Program-made: the position numbers and the translations under genes | Origin: Micropterix aruncella | Lineage: Eukaryota; Arthropoda; Insecta; Lepidoptera; Micropterigidae | DNA length: 64,000 bases | Reading direction: 5' to 3' | Assembly: GCA_944548615.1 (NCBI GenBank) | Contig: OX155952.1 | Span: 33,694,057-33,758,056 of the forward strand | Notes under the pieces: model-generated | Told to the model about the DNA's origin: nothing | What the model saw: only the letters and a program-made list of their open reading frames with translations | Databases searched by the model: none | Shown here: piece after piece, positions 34,346-52,126 of the stretch | How positions within the stretch are numbered: position 1 is the stretch's first letter | Layout: each line of letters starts with the position of its first letter

Positions 34346-36146
34346 CAGTGGTTCTGAATTAGTTTTTTCCCGAGTACCCCTTTGTAAAAGAACCCAAACA
34401 CGCGTACCTCATGCAGTCAAAAAGATAAATAAAAAAATGGTTTCTCGTCATTTATTAATTTTAAAAGCCTAATCTCAATTAATGGAATTATTATTATTAT
34501 AATGCTTATTATTATTATTATCTATACTATCTATACTAATATTATAAAGAGGTAAAGTTTGTGAGGTTGTAGGAAGTAATCTTCTTTTACCAATAGAAAG
34601 GCACGTTATTTGTGAGTGTCGTCTATACTAATATTATAAGGAGGTAAAGTTTGTGAGGTTGTAGGGAGTAATCTCTGGACCTACTGAACCGATTTTGAAA
34701 ATTCTTTTACCAATAGAAAGCCACGTTATTTGTGAGTGTCATAGGCTATATATTAATCCGAAAAATGAAAGACTTTATCGCGGTAGTCGGATTTGCAAAG
34801 TAAGTCGGAGAAAAAACGGTCGAACGAAAAGGTTTCTAACTAACGTTGCCTTAACGATGATAGATATATGATTAAGTTCTAGAGAAAAGTTGTAGAGCTT
34901 GATAATTTCTACAAAAAAGTCACCGGCACTAACTTTTATATTTAAGTAACAAAAAGTAGTTTTTTATATTAAAAAAATAATTTAAATCGTTAGGTCATGT
35001 TTATTAGTCATATTATCAACAATTATGAATTCATATCAAAATAAGTAAATTTATCGTCTCAAGTGTTTAAAACAAAAAACTTTTCCCTTTTACTGCATAA
35101 ATGGTTAAAGAGATAAGACACTCACAAATAAGACACTCACAAATAACGGTAATATAGTCAAATTGGCATGCAAATACATACATACATATGCAGTTAAAAT
35201 ATAACCCTTCTTTTGGCAGTCAGGAAATAAATCACAGCACTCAGTACTAACCGAACCAAACTCACAATTTCATCACAAGTAAAAAGTTTTACCGCCCAAC
35301 GAAGTGGGCACGGGTCAGCTAGTTCAATAATAATTCTAATAACTATAAAATTCACATGTTATGCTAATTAACTTATTTATGTGTTATGCAGTTCAATAAG
35401 ACAAATGTGCTTAATCACGCTGCTTTTTAGTCATCTTCAACCTGAAGTCGATGGCGATGATTGGGTTTTATATTTGTTATTGCCGAAAATCCGCTTATAC
35501 AACGTTAAGTCATGCAAAATAGTTGTATTTTATAAATGCTGTTTTTCTTACATGATAAACGCCCTTTAGGTCACCCATACAATTACCGATTTCTCTGCTA
35601 AACATGTCCTTAGTCTGCTGTTGCATAAGATGTCTTTTAATTCCTCTTGGTAGGAGATAGGTAGATATCAATGGTAGACGGTTGAAAAAAAGTTAGTCGG
35701 ATAGGGTCCATAAAAGGGTTCCAGAGGACCCAGTTCCATTGCGAAGATATTTCTGGAAAATAGTTGCGTAACTCTCTCTATATATTTTGCAAGTGGCATA
35801 TTATGGCCGATTTTAAATATTCCTTCAATGATGAAAAAGTTGTATGCAAACATAGCTTTAGATTTGCAAGCTCGCCATATTTGCATACACCAAGCAACGT
35901 TGTTCAGAGAGACATTTTGTTATGGTTAATTCAACTTTATCCTATCCTGGACTTTTATCCTGGACTTGTCTCAAATTCAACTTATTTAATTTGGTAAAAA
36001 TATCTGACAACTAAGCTAATTTTTACAGCTACAAAATGCGAAATCAATTACTAATAATTGTTTTAGTCAATAGCTTGCCGCGCGTGCCCCCTCAAGCAAC
36101 CACGCATACCCCTGGGGGTACGCGTACCGCTTATTGGGAAACACCG
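34346..36146. mobile_element. hAT element remnant with 8-bp duplication
   Basis: The left end is CAGTGGTTCTGAATTAG. The right end read in reverse complement is CGGTGTTTCCCAATAAG, an imperfect match. Both ends are flanked by the identical octamer CAGTAGAG (34,338-34,345 and 36,147-36,154). An 8-bp duplication with CAGTG-type ends is diagnostic of hAT elements. GAGTACCCC and GGGGGTACGCGTACC subterminal blocks repeat the pattern. The interior (about 1.0 kb after removing the nested Helitron) has no recognisable transposase, so it is non-autonomous. Confidence 0.85.
34530..35322 (+). mobile_element. Non-autonomous Helitron, Lep1-like, with doubled 5' end
   Basis: The 5' end is TCTATACTAATATTATAAAG, the terminus of the insect Lep1-type Helitron family. 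The 3' end is CTAG at 35,319-35,322, preceded by hairpin GCCCA-ACGAAG-TGGGC (35,294-35,309) ten bases upstream. The flanks are A and T, as Helitrons require, with no target duplication. A second 5' end starts at 34,622, so two starts share one 3' end. The first segment lacks about 26 bases found in the second. No Rep/helicase is encoded. It is inserted in the hAT remnant, splitting its ATT-rich tract. Confidence 0.85.
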
Positions 36147-36154
36147 CAGTAGAG

Positions 36155-36926
36155 GAACCTGTCTTAAAAATCGAAAAAATAAAGAACCACTACTAGATTC
36201 AATCATTGTAATGCTAAATGTGATAAAGCCTCGGACGCAAAATATTTCAAGACAAAAAAAAAGCAATTAACATACAAAAAAAGTTTCTTTTTAATCAGTT
36301 TTTAGGATTATTAAAAAAAACTACATTAACCTACCGCCATGTAAAAGTTTATGTATCATTAAAATAAACTAACTTAATCTACCGAAATGTATGGGTTTGA
36401 CACTTCTTTGAATGCCTATATCTCGGTTTTTTATTAAGACCGAATAAGTATTATTGATTCTGGACCAGCGTGGTGAATATAGTCGGGTGACATTACAGAA
36501 TCAACAATGTAGAATAGGTTCCCATAATGCAGTAATACATATAAAATGAAACGTCTGTCTGTCGGTAAGTTAATAGCTCGAGTTTGACTGACTGGGATGT
36601 TGATACTTATAACGTCGACCCATATATAAGAACTGAATTGACACTAAGCTTAATTATTGTTATATTACTGCTCTATTTTAAATTAATATTTTATTTCCTA
36701 TAATTTAAAATTTTATTTTTATAAAATGAAAGCGAGCATGTCTATTGTGGACAACTTAGCTGGAATTACTTACTGTAGTAATAGCTGAAAAAACTGGCAA
36801 TTCGGACTAAAAAAGGCTGAAGACAGCAATCAAGGAGTAAAAGAAAAATGTTGAAGTACGAAATGAAAAAAGGCATGTAATAAAACAAAAATATAATTAA
36901 ACCATTATATGCATTAGTTTATTGTT
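36155..36926. other. Intergenic DNA, no gene seen
   Basis: AT-rich sequence without recognised features. Confidence 0.5.
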
Positions 36927-36928
36927 TA

Positions 36929-37084
36929 CAGTGGAACCTCTCATAACGAGCATAATTCGTTGCGGACTTACTCGTTAAGCGAAACACTCAATCAGCGAAA
37001 CAATTTTCCCATACCCATAATAAGAGGTGCGAATACTCGTTATGAGGAATTATTGAAAATAACTCGATATGATAGGTTCCACTG
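36929..37084. mobile_element. pogo/Tigger-like MITE with TA duplication
   Basis: CAGTGGAACCTCTCATAACG at 36,929 is mirrored by the complement of ATATGATAGGTTCCACTG ending at 37,084. TA flanks both ends (36,927-36,928 and 37,085-37,086). The CAGTGGAACCTC start and TA target are typical of pogo-group Tc1/mariner elements. There is no coding capacity in 156 bp, so it depends on a transposase elsewhere. Confidence 0.85.
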
Positions 37085-37086
37085 TA

Positions 37087-38432
37087 TTTAAAATTTACTA
37101 ATGAATTTGTGGTTTTTAATTTGTTTATTTACTTAACTGCACACAGCTTGCACACAACAACTGCCAAATGGGTTTATAGGTTAGGAATTCCTCTTTAATA
37201 GACAATATGATTATTAGGACAGAAAACCAATTATGAAAAACTAAACAAATAATGTGCTAAATGCACAGAAAAATGTAGCCACATATATAAAATATACACG
37301 AATTAAGACTCCACAATAAATTTCCGCTTCGAGTGGGCTGGAACAAACGTTTACTCGATCAATTTTAAAATGTTAACGACAGGCATACTCGAATGAATGT
37401 CGGAAAGGTCGATGCCACTAATTAATTAGCGTACAGGAAGTTTTCTTTTGGCATCGCTCTGTCAGCTGGTCGTTCGGCGTGTACAGGTGATGTGTTCAAT
37501 AATAAAACATGTAGATATTAAAATGTCATGATTGTATTCGTCTCCTTTTTTGTTTACAAAAATCGTACTGTAGTATTTGCAAGAGCAGTAGTATTGCAAA
37601 AATGTAGTAGTAGTAGTTACTACTACTGCAGTATTGCAAAGTGCAGTAATTGCAAAAGTCAACTAAGTGACTGATCAAAAGCAATCAAGTGACTTAACTA
37701 TGGTGGTATTTTCTGAAATCTAAGGAACTCGAATGTTTGGTAGCTGTCGTTCGTTGAGCATATTATTGGAGTTTGGTTTTACGTAATTTTTGTAATAAAA
37801 CTATTCATATTAAAAGTATAAAACCAATTGTTTCTGAAAATGTAATGACAAAGAAATGATAATGATTGTTGTTTTGTATCTCATTCCTAGCACGATGTAT
37901 TAAAATGTGGCCCAACGCATGTGTTGTCATAAAATAAATATTATAAGGTATCAAATAAAGTAGTTTAAGGATAACATTTAAATAAATAAGGAAAGCCTTT
38001 ACTCAGACTAGAACATCTGCTCTTCGTTTTCTTGAACATTCTTGTTGGATATCGGTACATTAAGAAAAAAATATATACGCGGGCTCCTTATAATTATCTC
38101 TCTAACGCCAATAATGATCAAACAAGGCAACGGTATTATACAGACGCTACGCCATGCTTGATAATGTATGAAGCACAATGGTGTAAGACCATTGCTGCAG
38201 TATGTCAAATATCGTTGCTGCATTTGCGTTTCTGGGCGTTTAACGCATTTCCAAAACGTTAAACGCCCTCATTGTCTTGCTAGAATGTAGCCGTGTCCTT
38301 GATTGTATGAGGCGTTATTATCGACCAGTATGTAAGTATGTACCGTCTGGCTAATCCATTGCATTTCGGCGTATAAAAAGCACGTACGAGGAAACAGTCT
38401 TTTCTGAACTACCGATGACGACTCAGACATTT
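37087..38432. other. Intergenic DNA with a small inverted repeat
   Basis: GGGCGTTTAACG (38,234-38,245) pairs with 38,257-38,268. AGTAGTAGTAGT/ACTACTACT lies near 37,604-37,628. No gene was recognised. Confidence 0.5.
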
Positions 38433-38440
38433 CTCCCTGC

Positions 38441-41153
38441 CAGGGCCGGACTGGGACTTAAAATCGGCCCGGGCGTTTTGAAGCCGGTCGGCCCCTCAGA
38501 AAAAAAACGAAGTGCCTATTATACATATATATTTTGATATTATTATTAAAGACAAATGTTTCTAATCTATCTAAGTATGTACGTTAAGTTAGTGACTTCC
38601 GGAGAAGCTCACTGCTTTCGGCTACTTTGTCTATTATTTCGTCAGAGTCTAGATTCATTAAGAGATCTTTTACTACCGCCATCAACGTGAATGAATTTAA
38701 ATTTTGAGGAGACAAACTGCTCCTTATACGTTTTTTATGATTTTTATGGTAGAAAAACTCCTTTCACATGCCACCTGGCTTAATGATAATGTAAGGAGAA
38801 ATGTATAGCCTAGTGCAATAGACTTATAGGCACTGCTCAATAGATTAAATCTATGTAAAATTTTGAAACACAAATCGAACAATTTTTACATGCACTACGT
38901 ATCTCACATGCTTTGAAAGTGTCATTACTTGGTTATCCAACGTCGTTTCTACGGCACCTTCATTATCATTATCTTCTATGTACAATGATCTTATAATCTT
39001 CCGATTCTGAATTTTTAAGATTATCCCAATGCAACGTCAAATTTTCCAATTCAATCCGCAAATTTTCGCTGGTGACTTTTTCATCAAATTTCGTCAAGTG
39101 TCTGCTTAACTCTTCGAGTTCACCAGATTTAAGACCATTTTTTCTTATTTCGGGGAAACGCTTTGGATCGAGGTAAGAAAAATCAGCATATAATTGTTTA
39201 TTTGCAAGAAATCGGCGATCTATGGTCGCTGTAACTGTATCAAAAATAATGTTATGAACTCCTACTTTATATGAACTCTTACTTTAATTATCGTTTCGTA
39301 TTTGACCATCGATCCTGAGTATGCTTTCTCTTTCACACGCACTTCTGGCTTGAAGTGGACATTTTGTTGTATTGTTGCCAATGTCATGATCAATGTTACA
39401 TACAAAGACGATTCTGGTTTTGAAAATGACCCAAAAATTTTCTTGAGGGCCGTATCTTTTGACTACCAACGTGTTTCGCCAATAGTTGAGAGTCTTTTCG
39501 TATTGCCGTCCTCTTTAGTTTTTTCCCAAACATCCATGCGTTGATACGATTCGCGAAGGAATACTGCAACGTCATTCAACAAACTAAACAATAATGCACT
39601 TTCAATAACCGACTTAGTAGTATCTCCTAATACTAAATTCAGTACATGTGCGTAGCACCAAACGTGAATTTGACCTGGAGACTCTTTTGATAGCTATGAA
39701 GAAAATCCGTTGTATTGGTCTTGCATATTTGCTACCCCATCCGTTGAATTACCGATGCATCTTTTTATATCTACATTTACAGACTTTAAAACTTTTCCAG
39801 TTGACGATTCACTTTCTACGACAGCGAGAAGTCTTTCATGTACACGAGCATCTGTCACGTAGCGTATTATAATTGAGCATTGGTCTTTGCACGTAATCCT
39901 GAGTGATATCTACTTGCAAAGAAAACATACCAGCTGCTCGTACCTCCAGACAAATATTCTTACATATAAGTTCACCCGACTGCTAGGATAATTTTATTAA
40001 TAGTTGTTTTTGACAAAAACGTTAATAATGATCCTCTTCTTTACCCCACCTTTGGCAAACCATGAAGTGTTTTACTTTTGTCAATGCACTCTTTCAAGTG
40101 ATCTTTCAGATAGATATCATATTTGCTGAGGAGAACCACGAGCTCAAAAAAGTTGCCGTGGTCTAGTCATGTCTTCGAGACTATATGCTGCTTCCAGTTG
40201 GTCACCTCTATAACTTAATCCGCGTTTCCCAATAAACTACACAATGTCGATTATTCTCTGTAAAATTTCTCTTCTTTTCCGCACTTGTGCTCGATGTAAG
40301 GACATTTGATTGACAAAAATTAATCTTTGAACGTCTTTTTATTGGACCTCAAAATGTAAGCTTCCGCACAAGAACGATGCGTTTCAGTTTTTTCGTGTTC
40401 CTCTACTCTGATGTGAACATGTCTCTTATCTTGCATTCCTCGTAAAAAAGGGTTTGAGCTGGTATCAGAAGTTGTAGAAAATGCTAGGCAAACTGAACAG
40501 AACAAAGCACACTGTTCACTGCTGTAGGTCAACCACTTGCGATTGGTTCCGTCTTTACGATTTACAGCTTTCTGTAACACATGATCAATAATGTCTTGCA
40601 TAGGATGAAATTTGAAAAAAATCCAGCTGATCGTTTTCAGGACGTGCAAAATAGTTAAATGAAGAATTTACATTTTCATCTAGTTCCCTATTGGCGTCAT
40701 TTGCAGAATAATGAGGGACATGCCCATGCTGTTCATATTGAAGTTCCACTTAAACTAGAGGTTGTTCGAATTGCTGTTCCTGCCTGATTAACTCTTTGTT
40801 ACATTCAGGAGGTGATTTGACAGTTGCTTCTTCAGTTACCACCACTGCATTAGAAGTAGATGAACGAGTAAAAATATTTGTCAACAAACACTCCATCGGC
40901 TTTTTCGAAGCGGTCGATGCCGTCTCGTTCGTGCGTGGATTTGCGTGCATACAGCTCGGTCTCCCCCATCGTACTGGCATGCACTGGCTCCAGCCCGGCC
41001 CGCGCCGCTCTGCGCTGCCTCACTGTTCGCGCGTGCGCATGCATGGCAATATGGCGACGATAGGACCACCGCGCCTGCGGCGCGGCAGCCCTATCGTCGA
41101 CTCCGGCCCATCGGGCATTTGCCCGATCTGCCCGTACGGCCAGTCCGGGCCTG
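38441..41153 (-). mobile_element. hAT transposon, ZMYM1-like, exact ends
   Basis: The left end is CAGGGCCGGACTGGG. The right end in reverse complement is CAGGCCCGGACTGGCC. The octamer CTCCCTGC is duplicated at 38,433-38,440 and 41,154-41,161. These ends bracket a decayed transposase on the minus strand. The 5' leader (40,990-41,150) is much richer in GC than the rest and contains a CGACGATAG/CTATCGTCG inverted pair. At 2,713 bp it is of plausible length for a full element. Confidence 0.9.
38590..40980 (-). pseudogene. hAT transposase (ZMYM1-like), frameshifted
   Basis: Domain order on the minus strand is as follows. An acidic N-terminal part (40,980-40,650) comes first. Next is a TTF-type zinc-finger region: KWLTYSSEQCALFCSVCLAF, FLRGMQDKRHVHIRVEEHEK, THRSCAEAY (about 40,540-40,340). 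The transposase core is in several frames and includes an ESYQRMDVW / RLSTIGETRW block near 39,490-39,550. SYLDPKRFPEIRKNG follows near 39,160, then the hAT C-terminal dimerisation block TFLLTLSLSQVACERSFSTI (about 38,790-38,740) and RIRSSLSPQNLNSF. A one-base loss separates the last two, and many other frameshifts and stops are present. The family is hAT/DUF4371-like, often annotated as zinc finger MYM-type 1. It cannot be functional. Confidence 0.85.
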
Positions 41154-41161
41154 CTCCCTGC

Positions 41162-42049
41162 AGTGCTGTCATTAATACATTGCAATGCAATGGTGTCACT
41201 GTTGTAACGCTGTTATAACGCCATTACAAGTAATGTAATGATGTTAAGTCTAACCAAAAATTTGACGATACATGGCTTTATTACGCAAAAATTGCGTAAT
41301 ATACAAATCTAGCAATTTCCGCTTCACCATTACGACTAGTAAAATATATTTGACCACGAGGTACGACCACTTTTTAAGCCTTCGAGCCAGGGTCGGTTAA
41401 AAGTCAAACCTTACCATCTTTTTAGAGTCGATTTACATTTTGCTGTCTTCGTCGATATATTCGTAATGAATCTTTTATTCGATTTTGCAACCATGGTAAA
41501 GTTGAACATTTGCATTATTTTCAAATATGAAATCCTGTGTCGGTGTTTTCTGTTACAGCTCCTTGCAGTCTGGCTAAACAGTTACCGTAAATGTGTACTG
41601 ATTAGAACTGCTAACAATGTTGGAAAAGCTCTAGACTAAATAAACAAGCTTGGAAACTCGCTCATCGCCACTGCTTCTGCATGAAAACGTATAACCACAG
41701 ATTTCACTGCAAACAGTAGCAAAGTTGCGGCTGGAGACTCTTGTTCACCGACCGTACTTGCCAGATCTGGCTCCAATAGTTTCATATTTTTTTAGAATTT
41801 AGATATTTTTTTTCAAAGGGAATAAAAACAACTTTGTAGGGTAGGTAAAAAACGCGTTTAAAGCATTCATTGGTTCCTGTCCACGAGACTTTTACAGCAG
41901 AGGAATTAAGCAACTCCTATTAAAATGACAAATCTGCATAGATTGTAGGGGTCAATATTTCTATTAATTAAATATGTATGTATTTTTCATACAAGGTTTT
42001 GTTGCCTTAAATTTCCTTTATATAACAGCAACTTCACAGGTAAGGACCC
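41162..42049. other. Intergenic DNA, no gene seen
   Basis: No recognisable coding sequence or element terminus. Confidence 0.5.
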
Positions 42050-43077
<1,028 letters not shown>

Positions 43078-44110
43078 GGACTTAGATCTAACAGAGGACA
43101 CGTTTTACAACGTGGACGACCACAAGGTTGAAGACCAAAAGTATTATTACCAATAGAGAAATTTTGATTATTTTTTGTTTTGTTTAATATTGATCTAATA
43201 TTAGGTGGTTTGCGGAAAGATAAAATTGGCGGTGAATCTAAGAGATCCTTAGTGGATGCATCATTAGAAATGATGGGGAATAAATCAGATAATATATCTC
43301 GCAGTTTCTCAGCACCAGGAAAATAAGTGGTGCTAAGAAAGATTTTATTATTATTATTATTTTTATTTGAAGTAATTTTAGGTTTTGGTATATATTTTAC
43401 TTCAGAGTTTAGAATATGTTTATCCAATAGAGGAGCAGGGTATTTTCTTTCAAGAAGAGATTGCTTTAGATTATTGAGATATTTATCTAAATTTTCTTTG
43501 TTGTTAACTAAACGGTGTCCGCGAATTGACATTGAATAGGGAATGGATCTCTTGGTGTGAAATGGATGACAGCTATCAAAGTGTAAATACTGTTCTTTAT
43601 TTGTAGGTTTTATATGAATCGCGGTTTTAATTTTACCTTCGGAAATTGTTAAATCAACATCTAAGAAAGTAATTTGTGATTTAGAAATGGTATGAGTGAA
43701 ATTTAAAGGGCCAAAATTATTTAGGTCGTCAAGAAAGGTTGTTAGAGTAGTTTGTCCGTGTGGCCAAATCATTACTATGTCGTCAATAAATCTATACCAT
43801 AATATGGGTTTTAAATTTTGCGTTTGAAGAAAATTTTGCTCGAATAATCCCATGAAAAGGTTGGCATACGACGGTGCCATTCGCGTGCCCATAGCAGTCC
43901 CTTTAATTTGAAGATAAAATTCATCTTCAAAGGAGAAAGCATTACACGTTAAGACAAACTCGGCTAATTTGCAAAGAAAATCCGTAGAAGGTATTTGAGG
44001 ATGAGGTCTCTCATCAAGAAAATAAGAAATGGCTTCCAATCCTAAATTATGAGGAATATTGGTATACAGGGATATGGCGTCAATAGTAACAAATAATAGG
44101 TCGTCTGACT

Positions 44111-44961
44111 TTTTTTTACCAGTCCAAATACTACTAATAGTTACAGGGTTCCCTTTCATTGCAGTTGTATTTCAAAAAATATAGTATATCAACTTCTGTG
44201 CAGGACTTGTGATGCCTTTTATATCGGTGAAACAACAACACCACTTAATATTAGACTAAATAATCATAGGGCTAGTGTAGGAAATGAAAGCCAACTCCCA
44301 ATATCTTTGCATGCCAGGGCGCATAATTTATCTTTTGATCAATGTTTTAAAGTTAAAATAATAAAATGCCTTGGTGATAATGCGAAAGAAAGGGACGTCA
44401 AATCTTGGGAATTAGCTTATATTTATATTTTAGGCGCTTGCAAAGGTTCCGGTCTCAATAGGCAAAATTAATAAGGTTTAACATATTATCATAATCATCA
44501 AATGCTTTTTATTTTAATTTATAATCATTCATTTAAAATAACGTTTTGCACGGTTGGTTATGGTACCTTAACTAAATCGTGTAAAATATTATTAATCCAT
44601 TTCTTTTTGTTCGATTCCTTGAATTTAAATTTTCAAAGAATTGTTCGATTTCAGAAATGTCACATATCTTGACGACGGCTGAGCCGAAATATTGATATAC
44701 ATTTTATAACAATCATTAATATTTAAGAAACACTAATCGCCTATTATTTTCCAGCATTCATTCTCGTCTCGCTTTGTTGTGTTGCCGCTGTAGGAGACAT
44801 TCAGGTTCCAATACCACAGCAGGAAACACCTAGCAAATACTGAAAGAAGAGAAGAAAAAGGCGTGGAGTCACTCCTGGTCACCACAGACCAGATAAGTGC
44901 CCTTTCATTATTTTATCATTTCATTTATTTAGTAATAAACATAATTTCAATTTGAAAAAAT
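44111..44961 (+). repeat. Right arm of 851-bp inverted repeat (PLE 3' part)
   Basis: This is the reverse complement of 42,227-43,077. On the plus strand it reads the PLE 3' portion from SCISKNIVYQ through SGLNRQN and the 3' UTR, ending TTTCAATTTGAAAAAAT. The extra block ATTTACACATTTACAATC (44,966-44,985) precedes the next (TA)n tract and is absent from the left arm. Confidence 0.9.
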
Positions 44962-44986
44962 AATAATTTACACATTTACAATCAAA

Positions 44987-47008
<2,022 letters not shown>

Positions 47009-48320
47009 TCTGTGGTGACCAGGAGTGACTCCACGCCTTATTCTTCTCTTCCTTCAGCGCTTGCTAGTGTTTCCTGTTCTGGTATTGGAACCTGATCAAA
47101 CTGGCTTCCTACTGTCTCCTACAGCGGCAACACAGCAATGCGAAAGACGGGAATGAATGCTGGAAAATAATAGGCGATTAGTGTTTCTTAAATATTAATG
47201 ATTTTTATAAAATGTATATCAATATTTCGGCTCAGCCGTCGTCAAGATATGTGACATTTCTGAAATCGAACAATTCGTTGAAAATTTAAATTCATGGTAT
47301 CGAACAAAAAGAAATGGATTAATAATATTTTACACGATTTAGTTAAGGTACCATAACCAACCGTGCAAAACGTTATTTTAAAATGAATGATTATAAATTA
47401 AAATAAAAAGCATTTGATGATTATGATAATATGATAAACCTTATTAATTTTGCCTATTGAGACCGGAATCTTTGCAAGCGCCTAAAATATAAATATAAGC
47501 CAATTCCCAAGATTTGACGTCCCTTTCTTTTGCATTATCACCAAGGCATTTTATTATTTTAACTTTAAAACATTGATCAAAAGATAAATTATGTGCCCTG
47601 GCATGCAAAGATATTGGGAGTTGGCTTTCATTTCCTACACTAGCCCTATGATTATTTAGTCTAATATTAAGTGGTGTTGTTGTTTCACCGATATAAAAGG
47701 CATCACAAGTCCTGCACAGAAGTTGATATACTATATTTTTTGAAATACAACTGCAATGAAAGGGAACCCTGTAACTATTAGTAGTATTTGGACTGGTAAA
47801 AAAAGGACTTAGATCTAACAGAGGACAAGTTTTACAACGTGGACGACCACAAGGTTGAAGGCCAAAAATATTGTTACCAATAGAGAAATTTTGATTATTT
47901 TTTGTTTTGTTTAATATTGATCTAATATTAGGTGGTCTGCGGAAAGATAAAATTGGCGGTGAATCTAAGAGATCCTTAGTGGATGCATCATTAGAAATGA
48001 TGGGGAATAAATCAGATAATATATCTCGCAGTTTCTCGGCACCAGGAAAATAAGTGGTGCTAAGAAAGATTTTATTATTTTTATTTGAAGAAATTTTAGG
48101 TTTTGGTATATATTTTACTTCAGAGTTTAGAATATGTTTATCCAATAGAGGAGCAGGGTATTTTCTTTCAAGAAGAGATTGCTTTAGATTATTGAGATAT
48201 TTATCTAAATTTTCTTTGCTGTTAACTAAACGGTGTCCGCGAATGGACATTGAATAGGGAATGGATCTCTTGGTGTGAAATGGATGACAGCTATCAAAGT
48301 GTAAATACTGTTCTTTATTT
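47009..48320 (-). pseudogene. PLE copy 3, truncated at both ends
   Basis: The 3' UTR (47,009-47,443) begins at CTGTGGTGACCAGG, about 60-70 bp short of the element's 3' end, and is joined directly to the truncated 5' end of copy 2. The 268-codon frame 48,250-47,444 is open (MSIRGHRLVNSKENLDKYLN ... PCGRPRCKTCP ... FYIGETTTP ... GLNRQN). It continues upstream to about 48,320 (THFDSCHPFHTKRSIPYSM-type sequence). It lacks the whole RT palm. It is close to copy 1 in sequence, lacks four asparagine codons of copy 1's NKNNNNNK stretch, and ends GACKDSGLNRQN where copy 1 has GACKGSGLNRQN. Confidence 0.85.
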
Positions 48321-48340
48321 GTAAGCTGTCATCCATTTCA
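48276..48340. repeat. 17-bp hairpin at PLE inversion junction
   Basis: TGAAATGGATGACAGCT (48,276-48,292) and its exact complement (48,324-48,340) flank a 31-nt loop. The second arm ends in TTTCA, which is shared with the start of the inverted UTR that follows, so five bases of microhomology bridge the second switch. Confidence 0.9.
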
Positions 48341-48709
48341 ACGAATTGTTCGATTTCAGAAATGTCACATATCTTGACGACGGCTGAGCCGAAATATTGA
48401 TATACATTTTATAAAAATCATTAATATTTAAGAAACACAAATCGCCTATTATTTTCCAGCATTCATTCTCGTCTTTCGCATTGTTGTGTTGCCGCTGTGG
48501 GAGACAGTAGGAAGCCAGTTTGATCAGGTTCCAATACCACAGCAGGAAACACTTAGCAAACACTGAAAGAAGAGAAGAAAAAGGCGTGGAGTCACTCCTG
48601 GTCGCCACAGACCAGATAAGTGCCCTTTCATTATTTTATCATTTCATTTATTTAGTAATAAACATAATTTCAATTTGAAAAAATAATAATTTACACATTT
48701 ACAATCAAA

Positions 48710-48712
<3 letters not shown>
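48338..48712 (+). mobile_element. PLE copy 4: inverted 3' UTR fragment
   Basis: In plus orientation it runs from TTCAACGAATTGTTCG to TTTGAAAAAATAATAATTTAC, matching the right-arm end of copy 1 at 44,641-44,991. With copy 3 (47,009-47,290) it forms a second, imperfect inverted pair of about 280 bp. It ends at the third (TA)n tract. Confidence 0.85.

Positions 48713-52126
<3,414 letters not shown>

Noticed and set aside
40796..41218. 140-codon plus-strand frame in a GC-rich area
   Set aside because: It is antisense to the N-terminal end of the hAT transposase and crosses the element's right terminus and target duplication.
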